This document shows positions 1-9,041 of a stretch of 64,000 nucleotides of DNA, one piece after another. The notes below the pieces were generated by a model. It saw only the letters and a program-made list of their open reading frames with translations. It was not told where the DNA came from and searched no databases. Within the stretch, counting starts at the first letter, position 1, and each line of letters begins with the position of its first letter. Made by a program: the position numbers and the translations under genes. Source of the DNA: CALOBA01 sp942491465 (lineage in GTDB: Bacteria > Pseudomonadota > Gammaproteobacteria > Chromatiales > Chromatiaceae). The DNA lies in NCBI GenBank assembly GCA_942491465.1, contig CALOBA010000008.1:62001-126000 (forward strand). The letters run 5' to 3'.

Positions 1-1
1 G

Positions 2-835
2 CGCGCCCAAAGGGCCTTCAACGCCTTCGGCATTCCCGCCTCCGAGCGCCCGATCATCGCGCGCACCAACATCGTCACCGCGGAGCCCATGCCCGGTGAC
101 CGGGAGATGATTGAAGAGTTCGCCGCAAGGCTCAGCCCGCGACTGACCGGCGAGCTGTTCCGACGGCTCGTCGAGGCCATGCGGCTCGCGGGAGAGCTCG
201 GCTCCCTGCTGCGCATCGAGGCCATTCTTGCCGAGACCATCGGCGAGGCCCGGGCGCAGTTCGCAGGCCAAGGCCGGGGGCAGGCATCGCTTCCGGGCCT
301 CGAAACACCGACCCAGGGTAGCCTGGACCTCTCGGATGTCTCGGACGCAGCCTTCTTTGACTCCATCGAGGAGCACATCCAGGCTGCGCTGCGGGCCTAT
401 TTGGCCGATGCGGTCGGGGCCAGAACCGTCAGCCGTCGCCTGTTCGCCCATGATTCGGAGCAAGGCATCGCCTTCATCGACCTGTGCCGCCAGCGTTATG
501 ACGTGGTCCTGATGAATCCGCCGTTCGGCGCCGTCAGCAAGCCGGCAAAGAAGGCCTTTGACAAGGCTTATCCGCGCACCAAGAACGACGTCTATGCCGC
601 CTTCGTCGAGCGCGGCATCGAGCTGCTGCATCCCGGTGGCTATCTTGGCGCCATCACCTCCAGAACCGGCTTCTTCCTGTCCAGCTTCCAGAAGTGGCGC
701 GAGCAGATCCTGCTCGATGAGGCGCCGCCGACCGTGTTCGCCGATCTTGGCCATGGCGTGCTCGATAGCGCCATGGTCGAGGTCGCGGCCTATTGCCTGC
801 ATAAGGCGGCAGACCACAAGGGAACCCATCCATGA
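2..835 (+). CDS. pglX: PglX-type adenine DNA methyltransferase, catalytic half (5' end outside window)
   Basis: This is the frame open from the left edge to the TGA at 833-835, so the gene is truncated by the window; 277 residues are visible. It carries the N6-adenine methyltransferase motif IV as VVLMNPPFG (about base 505-531), then the block LGAITSRTGFFLSSFQKW and the block ADLGHGVLDSAMVE. Together these are typical of PglX/Eco57I-like enzymes of BREX systems, which methylate a non-palindromic adenine site to mark self DNA. In ordinary PglX the chain continues for several hundred more residues. Here it stops just after AAYCLHKAADHKG, and the expected continuation is found three genes downstream at 4072-6501. 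The stop overlaps the next start (ATGA at 832). Family recognition is firm; the split is seen directly in the reading frames. BREX subtype cannot be fixed because any brxA/B/C genes would lie to the left of the window. Confidence 0.85.
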   Translation, partial: RAQRAFNAFGIPASERPIIARTNIVTAEPMPGDREMIEEFAARLSPRLTGELFRRLVEAMRLAGELGSLLRIEAILAETIGEARAQFAGQGRGQASLPGLETPTQGSLDLSDVSDAAFFDSIEEHIQAALRAYLADAVGARTVSRRLFAHDSEQGIAFIDLCRQRYDVVLMNPPFGAVSKPAKKAFDKAYPRTKNDVYAAFVERGIELLHPGGYLGAITSRTGFFLSSFQKWREQILLDEAPPTVFADLGHGVLDSAMVEVAAYCLHKAADHKGTHP

Positions 836-1251
836 GTACCGACTTTCGCGACGCGGCCCAGCGTCACCTCGACGATGCCGAGCTGCTGCTCAACGACAAT
901 CGCATCCCGAATGCCGACCAGCTGTTCGGGCTCTCTGCCGAGTGCTCGTTGAAGGCCGTGATGGTGGCGCTTGGAATGTCGGTTACGCGGAGGGGCACCC
1001 CAGTCGACCGCGGACACAAGGTGCATATGCCGGAACAGTGGGCTGCCTTCCAAAGCTTCGCCTCGGGCCGGCTTGCGTCGCGATATTTGGAGCCATTGGA
1101 ACAGCAGAATCCGTACGCCGATTGGAGTGTGGAGCAACGGTATTGGAAAAATTCGAGCATCACGGCCGCAGCGGCCCAGACTCACCGTGCCGCGGCAATC
1201 CAATGTCGGGAGAGTCTTGATATTCTGCTCATCGATGGGGTGACCGCATGA
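832..1251 (+). CDS. HEPN-like small protein inserted in the BREX operon
   Basis: This encodes 139 residues, helical in appearance, beginning with STDFRDAAQRHLDDAELLL and continuing with LFGLSAECSLKAVMVALGM, a pattern seen in HEPN-domain proteins of toxin and defence loci. A segment RGHKVH (around residue 61-66) fits the R-x4-H catalytic pattern of HEPN ribonucleases, and a GHKVHMPEQW-type block is common in this fold. The gene starts in an ATGA overlap with the pglX catalytic half and ends in an ATGA overlap with the downstream ATPase, so it is probably translationally coupled to both. I infer either an RNase effector or a nucleotidyl/AMP-related partner; the sequence alone does not decide. 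The domain call is by eye, without a profile search. Confidence 0.55.
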   Translation: MSTDFRDAAQRHLDDAELLLNDNRIPNADQLFGLSAECSLKAVMVALGMSVTRRGTPVDRGHKVHMPEQWAAFQSFASGRLASRYLEPLEQQNPYADWSVEQRYWKNSSITAAAAQTHRAAAIQCRESLDILLIDGVTA

Positions 1252-2543
1252 ACTTCAACGATGCTCTCCAAAAGGCGATTTCCCTTGCACAGGCTGCACT
1301 CCCGGATCTGCAGGAAGATGTCTTTCTCGTGCGGGATCTACATGGGCGAATCCGGGTGTTGTTGCGAAGTCCGGACCCGGGAGCGCGGCCGAGGAGACCA
1401 TTCAAGGATGCACTCAGGTCCCTGGCAACGAATATCACCGCCGACTTGGGTGTCTACGCCTACGAGAAAAGGGATCTGTTCTTGTTTCGCGAGGATCTAC
1501 AGAGCCTATCGATTCCCGATGCGGCTTCTTCGAAGACCCTCGCCGAGGCATCCGGCTTCAAGGTCTGTTTGCACGACCGTCTGCTGATTGGTACTGAGTG
1601 GAACGCCAGCCCCACGACCGAGGCCACCGACCCGAGGCGCTTCACGCTCTTCTCGATGAAAGGAGGTGTCGGCCGCTCCACGACTGCGGCCGTCCTGGCG
1701 CGACACCTCGCAACCAAGGGCAAGCGGGTGTTGATCTTGGACCTGGACCTCGAGTCGCCCGGCGTCGGCAAAACCCTGCTCGGGGATGCGCTGCCTCGGT
1801 TCGGCATCGTCGACTGGTTTGTCGAAGACGCCCTCGGCCAGGCCGCTCAGGTCCTCCCGGACATGGTTGCAGAGTCCGCTACCGGTCAGGGGACCAACGG
1901 CCGCGTGGCGGTGGTTCCCGCGTTCGGCGCAGATGCCGGCGACTACCTGAGCAAGCTGGGGCGGGCCTACCTGGAGCGTGGACCGAACGGCCACGAGGCC
2001 TGGTCGGAACGGCTGAAGCGGCTGGTCAAGGCGCTGGAGGAACAGGAAACCCCTAACGTGGTCTTGCTCGACAGCCGCACCGGGCTGCACGACACCAGCG
2101 CGGCCCTGGTGCTCGCCATGGGTGCCGAGACCCTCTGCTTCGCGGTGGATACGCCTCAGACCTGGGCGGCCTATGGCTTTCTGTTCCGGCACTGGCAGGA
2201 GTATCACCCGCAAGTCGAAGCCTTCCGAGACAAGCTCTGGATACTTGGGGCGATGGTTCCAGACAAGCAGACCGACCCCTATGTCGATGGCCTGCGCCAG
2301 CGGGCCTGGGACCTGTTCAGAGAGCACCTTTACGACGAGTTGGATCCCGCGAATACCTCGGCGTTCTCGTTCTCGGAAACGGATGACGCCGGCAATCACT
2401 TCCCGCGCGAAATCTACTGGAACGACGGTCTCGTGGCCTTCGACCCACTCGTGGAGTTTCGCGAGCAATGGGTTACCGCCGCCTACCAGAGCTTCTTGGA
2501 CTGGTTCGATCAGGTCATGCTGCCGGAGCCGACAACGACATGA
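1248..2543 (+). CDS. KGGVGR-motif ParA/MinD-like ATPase in BREX operon
   Basis: This encodes 431 residues. The deviant Walker A is MKGGVGRSTTAAVLARHL (K138 to about T146), followed by the signature RVLILDLDLESPGVGKTLL and a switch-like VVLLDSRTGLHDTSAALVL. This places it in the SIMIBI/ParA-MinD class, with Arg replacing the usual Lys of KGGVGK, a variant I associate with bacterial defence ATPases. The first 130 residues form an N-terminal domain that I do not recognise. It overlaps both neighbours by ATGA (1248 and 2540). It is not a plasmid partition protein by context: there is no ParB and no centromere-like iterons. The likely role is an ATP-dependent sensor or switch working with the following P-loop protein and the HEPN-like protein. 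The role is inferred; the fold is clear. Confidence 0.75.
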   Translation: MNFNDALQKAISLAQAALPDLQEDVFLVRDLHGRIRVLLRSPDPGARPRRPFKDALRSLATNITADLGVYAYEKRDLFLFREDLQSLSIPDAASSKTLAEASGFKVCLHDRLLIGTEWNASPTTEATDPRRFTLFSMKGGVGRSTTAAVLARHLATKGKRVLILDLDLESPGVGKTLLGDALPRFGIVDWFVEDALGQAAQVLPDMVAESATGQGTNGRVAVVPAFGADAGDYLSKLGRAYLERGPNGHEAWSERLKRLVKALEEQETPNVVLLDSRTGLHDTSAALVLAMGAETLCFAVDTPQTWAAYGFLFRHWQEYHPQVEAFRDKLWILGAMVPDKQTDPYVDGLRQRAWDLFREHLYDELDPANTSAFSFSETDDAGNHFPREIYWNDGLVAFDPLVEFREQWVTAAYQSFLDWFDQVMLPEPTTT

Positions 2544-4075
2544 GCACGGCCAAGACCAAACTGACACCGCAGGCATTGCGAGAGCTGGTCCGCGACGCCA
2601 TCCCGGCGGAGAGCACCGAGTACGGCGCGCCACCGCCGGCGCATCAGTTCTTTGTGCCAAAGTCCCACGCCAGGGCACTGCACCTGAACATCCCGGTGGT
2701 GATCGGCTCCCGCGGCACCGGCAAGAGCTTCTGGTGGGCGGCCCTGCAATCGAAGGAGCACCGCCGGCTCGTGGAGCAATCCGCCCCCGATGCGCGGATC
2801 AAGGAGGCGACCCGGGTCCGACCCGGATTTGGTGTAACGCCTAATCCGCAGCACTACCCGGGTCGCGACACACTCGCCATGTTGTTGGAGCGAGGCCGCT
2901 CGGCCCGGGAGATCTGGAAGACCGTCATCGTCTGGGCGGTGGCCGAGGGCGAGCTTGTGCCCGCGCTCGACCTCTGGGAGCAGCGGGTCGCCTGGGTCGT
3001 GGAGCATCCAGAGCAGGTACAGGGTCTGCTGCACGCCAAGGACCTGGCCCTCCAGGCACAGGACGCAGACCTGCTGGTGCTGTTCGATGCCCTGGATTGG
3101 ACTTCCAACGACTGGGACGGCGTCTACACGCTAGTGGAGGGGCTGCTCCAGGTTGCGCTGGAGGTGCGATCCTACCGACGCATCCGCGCCAAGGTGTTTC
3201 TGCGCTCCGATCAGTTCGACGACCAACGCATCGCCCGCTTCCCGGACGCCTCCAAGCTGGTCGCATCCCGGGTGCAGCTCACCTGGCTCACCAACGAGCT
3301 CTATGGCTTGCTGTGGAAGCTCTTGGCCTTCCATCCGCTCCGAGGGACCGATTTTCGCCAATTCGTGTTCGGCAAGGTCGTCAAGCGGACCAGTGACGCA
3401 GAGCAGCTCACGCGCCCCGAGGAATGGCAGCTTCCGCCGGAGATCCAGTTCGATGCCAAGGTGCAGCAGCAGGTTTTCCATGCCCTGACCGGTCCGTACA
3501 TGGGCAACAACGCCCGCCAGGGCTTTCCGTACAAGTGGTTGATGACCCACCTGGCCGACGCCCATGGCGAGACCACGCCGCGCAGCTTCCTGGTGGCCCT
3601 GCGCAGCGCGGCGGAGGAGACCATCGAGCGCCATCCGGAGGCGGGCTTCGCCCTGGCCTACCAGGGGCTTCAGGTCGGCGTGCGGGTTGCCTCGCGGATT
3701 CGGGTCGACGAGATCAGCGAGTTCTGGTGGGTGCCCGAGGTCATGCGGCCACTGCCGGTCTCGTTGCGCGTGCCATTTGACATCGATGCGCTCGAGGCGC
3801 GTTGGCATGAGGATGGGACCCTGGAGCGCATCGCGGCCGAACGGCAGCAGCGAATGGACTCAGGCGACGTGGACGAAGATGTCGATCGGCCCTGGCTGTT
3901 GCCGGCCCATCTCGCCGATGGCCCGGTCGGCGTCTGCCGCGACCTGGAGGCCCTCGGTGTCTTCCGGCGCATGCGCGGGGAGCGCATCGATGTGCCCGAC
4001 ATCTACCGGCTCGGCTTCGAGCTGCGGCGCAAGGGTGGCATCCCACCAAAACGCGAAAGGCAGGGGGGACGATGA
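2540..4075 (+). CDS. P-loop ATPase of unknown specificity, partner of the KGGVGR ATPase
   Basis: This encodes 511 residues. Walker A is GSRGTGKS (residues 56-63) after the lead-in LNIPVVI, and a Walker B-like DLLVLFDALDW starts at residue 177. The ATG at 2540 overlaps the stop of the preceding gene (ATGA) and is preferred over an in-frame ATG 72 bases upstream, which lies inside the preceding coding sequence. The architecture (short N-terminus, P-loop, LFDALDW, long helical remainder) resembles P-loop NTPases often found immediately after KGGVGR-motif ATPases; I recall this pairing from annotation practice and cannot verify it here. It is shorter than BrxC/PglY and is not an obvious substitute. 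It ends in an ATGA overlap with the C-terminal half of PglX. Function is unknown; participation in defence is inferred from the locus. Confidence 0.65.
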   Translation: MSTAKTKLTPQALRELVRDAIPAESTEYGAPPPAHQFFVPKSHARALHLNIPVVIGSRGTGKSFWWAALQSKEHRRLVEQSAPDARIKEATRVRPGFGVTPNPQHYPGRDTLAMLLERGRSAREIWKTVIVWAVAEGELVPALDLWEQRVAWVVEHPEQVQGLLHAKDLALQAQDADLLVLFDALDWTSNDWDGVYTLVEGLLQVALEVRSYRRIRAKVFLRSDQFDDQRIARFPDASKLVASRVQLTWLTNELYGLLWKLLAFHPLRGTDFRQFVFGKVVKRTSDAEQLTRPEEWQLPPEIQFDAKVQQQVFHALTGPYMGNNARQGFPYKWLMTHLADAHGETTPRSFLVALRSAAEETIERHPEAGFALAYQGLQVGVRVASRIRVDEISEFWWVPEVMRPLPVSLRVPFDIDALEARWHEDGTLERIAAERQQRMDSGDVDEDVDRPWLLPAHLADGPVGVCRDLEALGVFRRMRGERIDVPDIYRLGFELRRKGGIPPKRERQGGR

Positions 4076-6501
4076 AGGCGGTCTTTCTTCGGGCGATCGA
4101 GGCGCCGGTCGATGAGAAGGCGGAGGTGTTGCGACGCGCCTTGAGCCAAACGGCTGAGCCGGGAACGCGTTTTGAGGTGGAGCTGGAGAGTTTTCGGCAG
4201 GTTCCGCGGTCGCCGTTTTCGTACTGGGTCAGCGAGAATCTTCTTACGTGTTTCTCGCGTTTCCCGGCATTGCAGTCCGAGGGACGGTGCGCAGCGATTG
4301 GCGCGTCCACGAAGGACGACGGAAGGTTTTTACGCACCTATTGGGAAGCCCCGGTTGGTGATCTCGGCAATGTACCAATAGCAAAAGGCGGAGCCTTCTC
4401 TCCCTACTACGCGGACGTTCACCTCGTGATTCGCTGGCGCGACGACGGTGTCGAAGCGAAAACATTCGTTAGTGATTACCGTGCAGCCCACGGATGGAGC
4501 CCACACTGGAAGGCAGAGCTTCACAACCCGCATCTCTATTTTCGCCCCGGCCTAACGTGGCCGCGTCGAACTAATGGGCTGTCCTTCCGGGTGTTACCAG
4601 AAGGTTGCATCTTCGGCGACAAAGGTCCGGGAGCTTTTATACAAGGAAATCCACCCGAACAACTCCTTGCATTCGGTGGTCTCCTCAACTCACAAGCGTT
4701 TGGAGCGCTTGTCAGTTTACAGCTGGCGAGAACGGAGCTTGCTCAATCCTTTGAGGTCGGTCTGGTTCAGCAAACCCCGGTCCCCGATCTCTCGCCCGAG
4801 CAACAAACCCAACTCGCCGATCTCGCCCACCGCGCCTGGTCACTGAAACGCACCCTCGACACCCGCGTCGAGACCTCTCACGCCTTCTCCCTGCCGGCCC
4901 TGCTGCAGGTCGAGGGCGCCGTTCTGCAACAACGCGCGCAGGCATGGTCGGGCCTCGCCGCGTCCAGCCAGCAGGCGCTGGACAGCCTGCAAGCCGAGAT
5001 CGATGCCCTCTGCTTCGACCTCTACGGCATCGGCCCGGAGGATCGGCGACGCATCGAAGCGGGCGGTATCGGCGCCGAGGGCGGACAGGACGACGCGGCG
5101 GATGAGGACACGGACGACGACGAGGCCATGGACGTGGATGCAGCCCCAATGGTCGCCGCGCTGCTGGCCTGGTGCCTCGGAGTTGCCTTCGGTCGCTTCG
5201 ACTTGCGCCTGGCCACCGGCGAGTGCCCGATGCCGACCGAGCCCGGGCCCTTCGACCCGTTGCCGGTCTGCTCCCCAGGCATGTTGACCGGCGATGACGG
5301 GTTGCCGCTCGACGTGCCGCCGGCTGGGTATCCGATCGCCTTTCCGGCCGACGGCATCCTGGTGGATGATCCGGGCCATACGAGCGATCTGGTGCAGGCG
5401 GTTCGCGGTGTGTTCGAGACCCTTTTCGACGAGCCGGACGCCCGCTGGCACGAGGCCGCCGAGCTGCTGGGCGTCGATGACCCGCGCGACTGGTTTGCCC
5501 GCGCGTTCTTCGAGCAGCACATCAAGCGCTACAGCAAGAGCCGGCGCAAGGCGCCGATCTACTGGCAGTTGGCGACAACCTCCGGCCGCTATTCGATCTG
5601 GCTCTCTATCCATCGCGCCACCTCGGACACGCTGTTCCGGGTGCTGAACGACTACCTTGGCCCGAAGCTCGACCACGAGCAGACCAAGCTCACCCGCCTG
5701 GTGCAGGCCGCCGGCGTCACACCGACGGCAGCACAGCGCCGGGAGATCGAACCGCAGGAGAGCCTGGTAGAGGAGCTCAAGGCGCTCAAGTCGGAGGTGG
5801 CCCGCGTCGCCCCCTTGTGGCGACCGTCGCTGGACGACGGGGTTCTGATCAACTTCGCCCCCCTGTGGCGCCTGACGCCGCAATCGCGTAGCTGGCAGAC
5901 CGAGTGCCGCAAGACCTGGGACAAGCTCCAAGCCGGTGACTACGACTGGTCCCACCTCGCCATGCATCTGTGGCCCGAGCGTGTGGTGCCGAAGTGCGCC
6001 GAGGACCGCAGCCTGGCCATCGCCCATGGCCTCGAGTCGGCGCTCTGGACCGAGGACGAGGACGAAAACTGGCAGCCTAGGCCCGCGATGGACGTGCGGA
6101 TCGGCGAGCTTGTGTCGCAGCGTGCCTCGACCACGGTGAAGGCCGCACTGAAGGACCTGCTGACGGCCCCAGCCCCGATCGCCGCACGGGCGGCGAGGAG
6201 GGCAACGCCCGCGTCGGGCGCTCGTCGGCGGCGAACGGGGCAACGTTCCAGCGCATCGTCCAACGTGGCCTCCACGAGCAACCGGGCGCCCGGATTGCCC
6301 GATGCCGATCTGTTGAAGGCCGTGCGGGGGGCCATCGCCGAGCAAGGCGGCGGGGTCAGCAAGTCTGATGTGGTCGCCGCCACCGGTATTACCGACACTC
6401 AGTGGAGTGCTGCCATCAGGGCGCTGCTCGCGGATCGCTCGGTAATCCAGACCGGTGAGCGGCGCGGCGCCCGCTATCAGCTGGCAGGAGACGATGTCTG
6501 A
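4072..6501 (+). CDS. PglX C-terminal half (target recognition and C-terminal region) as a separate gene
   Basis: This encodes 809 residues and has no methyltransferase catalytic motif. It opens with KAVFLRAIEAPVDEKAEVL, then ESFRQVPRSPFSYWVSE, FAYW-like and AKGGAFSPYYADVHLVI, then LYFRPGLTWPRRT, LPEGCIFGDKGPG and LLNSQAFGALVSLQL. This is the succession of blocks that follows the methyltransferase domain in single-chain PglX. RKAPIYWQLATTSGRYSIWL and LAMHLWPERVVPKCAEDRSL are further family landmarks. Residues 690-745 are low complexity (Ala/Arg/Ser), and residues 745-805 resemble a winged helix (KSDVVAATGITDTQWSAAI). Bases about 4220-4790 are visibly less GC-rich than the rest (33/60 in 4441-4500 against 45/60 in 5041-5100), as expected for an exchanged recognition domain. 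It starts at an ATGA overlap and its stop overlaps the pglZ start (TGATG at 6499). I infer that it works in trans with the catalytic half. Confidence 0.8.
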   Translation: MKAVFLRAIEAPVDEKAEVLRRALSQTAEPGTRFEVELESFRQVPRSPFSYWVSENLLTCFSRFPALQSEGRCAAIGASTKDDGRFLRTYWEAPVGDLGNVPIAKGGAFSPYYADVHLVIRWRDDGVEAKTFVSDYRAAHGWSPHWKAELHNPHLYFRPGLTWPRRTNGLSFRVLPEGCIFGDKGPGAFIQGNPPEQLLAFGGLLNSQAFGALVSLQLARTELAQSFEVGLVQQTPVPDLSPEQQTQLADLAHRAWSLKRTLDTRVETSHAFSLPALLQVEGAVLQQRAQAWSGLAASSQQALDSLQAEIDALCFDLYGIGPEDRRRIEAGGIGAEGGQDDAADEDTDDDEAMDVDAAPMVAALLAWCLGVAFGRFDLRLATGECPMPTEPGPFDPLPVCSPGMLTGDDGLPLDVPPAGYPIAFPADGILVDDPGHTSDLVQAVRGVFETLFDEPDARWHEAAELLGVDDPRDWFARAFFEQHIKRYSKSRRKAPIYWQLATTSGRYSIWLSIHRATSDTLFRVLNDYLGPKLDHEQTKLTRLVQAAGVTPTAAQRREIEPQESLVEELKALKSEVARVAPLWRPSLDDGVLINFAPLWRLTPQSRSWQTECRKTWDKLQAGDYDWSHLAMHLWPERVVPKCAEDRSLAIAHGLESALWTEDEDENWQPRPAMDVRIGELVSQRASTTVKAALKDLLTAPAPIAARAARRATPASGARRRRTGQRSSASSNVASTSNRAPGLPDADLLKAVRGAIAEQGGGVSKSDVVAATGITDTQWSAAIRALLADRSVIQTGERRGARYQLAGDDV

Positions 6502-9035
6502 TGCAACCCTTCCAGGAATATCTCTGCCAACAGCTCGATCTGCTGCTGAAGAAGCACGCGGTGGTCGTCTTCTATGATCCGCGTGGCGAGTTCAGGCTGT
6601 TGTTCGATCGGGACTTAGAACCGAGCGACAGTGATCCACTGCCGCGGGTGACGGTCGGCACGGGAACAGCCTACCTAGCGAGTTATCAGGGCAGCTTTTT
6701 CGCTCTACGCTCGGCGGTCGAGCCGCTCGTCGAAGCCGACAAGCCGGACCATTTGATCCTTTATCTGCCGGGTGTTTCGCGCGATCGCGCCGGTTCGGTG
6801 CTGATGGAGTTAGAACTCGGCGGAACCTGCTACGAGCCCCAGCTCAAGCGGCTCGCGTTGAACGTGCTGCGGCAGCGTTTCACCGATGGCCAGATCGACG
6901 AGATGCTGCGCTCGAAGTCGGTGACCTACGACGACATCGTCTCCTTCCTGGAGCAGGGCTCCGTCGGCAAGGTCGCATCCGTTCTGCACACCCTGTTCGG
7001 CGGGGTTCAGGGCGAGCCCCTCATCACTGCTTGGCTGGCATCGGCGGAGAAGGACGCCGCCATCGCAGAGAAGGCAGCTGTTCCAGAGCTGTTGAAGCTG
7101 CTCGATGCCCGCATAGGGCTGACGCTGCCGGACGACACGAGCCTGGAAGATGCGCGTCACAAGACGGCGCGCTATGTCTTGGTCAACGAGTTCCGGGATG
7201 ACCTGTCCTGTGAGCCGCCGCAGTCGGTCGGAATGGTGCCGACGGCGGAGACCACGGAGCAGATCGCGCGCGTCCGCGACGTTGCCCAGAGTCTGAGGTC
7301 GCGCCATTCGGATGCCTACATCGCCTTGGCGGACCAGGTCGAGCAGGCCCTCGGCTTGGCGGGTGCGAAACTGGACCCGGAGCACCTGGGCGCGGTGGAT
7401 ACCTTCCGCTTCGAAGAAGACCGCTTGTTGCAGCATGCCGCGCGTTTGGTTGTCGAGAAACGGTATTCGACGGCGCTGGATGTCGTCGCGGGTCGGGGGC
7501 ATAGCTTCTGGGTCGATCGGGACGTTCGGCGCCAGACCCAATGGGAGGCTTGCCGGCTGATGGCCGAGCTGGGACAAGCGGTGGAGCGCATCGGGCCAGA
7601 GCTGTCCAAGACGGGTAAGGACCCCGCCAAGTGGTTCTCCGCTTACACCAGTGCCGATGGCTGGCACAGGGCGGATGGTCTGCAACGGCGTCTGGAGGCT
7701 TGGGTTGCGCACATGGACGAGGAGCCCGAGGCCGAGCAGGCCCTTGGGGTGGTGCGCGACGCCCACGAGCAGTTGTTGAGGGCCATGGCCGAGGGCTTCG
7801 CCGCTGCGCTGGCAGCGGCGGGCTGGCAGGTGCCGAACACGCTGCATCAGACGCGAGTCTATCCCGAGGTGGTCGAGGCCATGGGCGGGCGCGTCGCCTA
7901 CTTCCTCGTCGATGCGATGCGCTTTGAGATGGGCGTGGAGCTTGCGCGCCAGATCGAGGGTGCGACCGACCTGACCGTGAGTGCCGCGGTGTCGGCGCTG
8001 CCCTCCATCACCCCCGTCGGCATGGCCGCGCTGCTGCCCGGGGCCTCCGCGAGCTTCGATCTGCAGGATGCCAAAGGAAGGCTGGGTGCGCAGATCGAGG
8101 ACAGGGCGATGCCCGGTCTGAATGAACGCCTGAAGTTCCTGAAGGCCAAGGTCCCCGGCGTCGTCGACATGACGCTGGGCAAGTTGTTGGGCAAGAAGCC
8201 GTCGCAGCTCGCCAAGGACATCGCCAAGGCACCGCTGGTCGTGGTGCGCTCACAGGAGATCGACTTCGTCGGTGAGATGGACGGCGACCTGCTGGCACGC
8301 CAGGTGATGGAGTCCATCATCGGCAATCTGGCCCGCGCGGTGAAGAAGCTGGCCGCTGCCGGTGTCGAGGGCTTCGTGATCACCGCGGATCACGGCCACC
8401 AGTTTTCCGTGCGCAAGGAAGACGACATGAAGACCGACAACCCTGGTGGCGACACGCTGGAGCTGCATCGCCGCTGTTGGATCGGGCACGGCGGGAGTAA
8501 CCCTGCCGGAACCGTTAGGGTGTCCGGCGCCGAGCTTGGCTACCACACGGATCTGGACTTCATCTTTCCCACCGGGCTTGGGGTGTTCAAGGCCGGCGGT
8601 GGTTTGAGCTTCCATCACGGCGGATTCAGCCTCCAGGAGCTGGCGATCCCGGTGATCAGCCTGCGTATGCACGACCGTCAATCCGCTGCGATGCCGGGCA
8701 TCGGCGTCCGCATCGAGGATTGCCCCGTCGCGGTGACCAACCGAACCTTCGGGCTCAAGCTGGTGGCGCAGGGGGACCTCCTCGCCACCGAACCGTTGAC
8801 CCTGCGCGTGCTGCTGATGGCAGGTAGCGACGAGGTCGGCCGTGCGGGGATGGCCGTGGGCTGTGAGTTCGACCGCAGCAAGGGATCGCTGACGTTACCG
8901 ATCGGCGCCACGGCGAGCGTGGGCATGATGCTGAACAACGACGCCTGCGAGACGCTATGCGTCGTCGTCCTGGAGGCCGGGACGGATGCTGTGTTGGCGC
9001 AATCCGATGACCTGCCCGTGAAGCTGGGGATCTAA
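6501..9035 (+). CDS. pglZ: PglZ, alkaline-phosphatase-superfamily protein of BREX
   Basis: This encodes 844 residues, close to the usual length of BREX-1 type PglZ. The phosphatase-like core shows YFLVDAMRFEMG with Asp471, then ALPSITPVGMAALLPG, a VVRSQEIDFVGE segment, and VITADHGHQF with Asp630 and His631, the metal-site pattern of the superfamily. The N-terminal half (ATPase-interacting in characterised BREX) includes VVVFYDPRGEFRLL. PglZ is a core BREX protein required for host methylation and phage exclusion; its exact chemistry is not settled. The ATG overlaps the preceding stop by two bases, so expression is coupled to the PglX C-terminal half. brxL starts seven bases after its end. Confidence 0.93.
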   Translation: MQPFQEYLCQQLDLLLKKHAVVVFYDPRGEFRLLFDRDLEPSDSDPLPRVTVGTGTAYLASYQGSFFALRSAVEPLVEADKPDHLILYLPGVSRDRAGSVLMELELGGTCYEPQLKRLALNVLRQRFTDGQIDEMLRSKSVTYDDIVSFLEQGSVGKVASVLHTLFGGVQGEPLITAWLASAEKDAAIAEKAAVPELLKLLDARIGLTLPDDTSLEDARHKTARYVLVNEFRDDLSCEPPQSVGMVPTAETTEQIARVRDVAQSLRSRHSDAYIALADQVEQALGLAGAKLDPEHLGAVDTFRFEEDRLLQHAARLVVEKRYSTALDVVAGRGHSFWVDRDVRRQTQWEACRLMAELGQAVERIGPELSKTGKDPAKWFSAYTSADGWHRADGLQRRLEAWVAHMDEEPEAEQALGVVRDAHEQLLRAMAEGFAAALAAAGWQVPNTLHQTRVYPEVVEAMGGRVAYFLVDAMRFEMGVELARQIEGATDLTVSAAVSALPSITPVGMAALLPGASASFDLQDAKGRLGAQIEDRAMPGLNERLKFLKAKVPGVVDMTLGKLLGKKPSQLAKDIAKAPLVVVRSQEIDFVGEMDGDLLARQVMESIIGNLARAVKKLAAAGVEGFVITADHGHQFSVRKEDDMKTDNPGGDTLELHRRCWIGHGGSNPAGTVRVSGAELGYHTDLDFIFPTGLGVFKAGGGLSFHHGGFSLQELAIPVISLRMHDRQSAAMPGIGVRIEDCPVAVTNRTFGLKLVAQGDLLATEPLTLRVLLMAGSDEVGRAGMAVGCEFDRSKGSLTLPIGATASVGMMLNNDACETLCVVVLEAGTDAVLAQSDDLPVKLGI

Positions 9036-9041
9036 AGAAGC

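Noticed and set aside
1248..2543. Plasmid or chromosome partition ParA
   Set aside because: There is no ParB, no centromere-like repeats and an Arg in the KGGVGR motif; the ATGA coupling inside a BREX operon points to defence instead.
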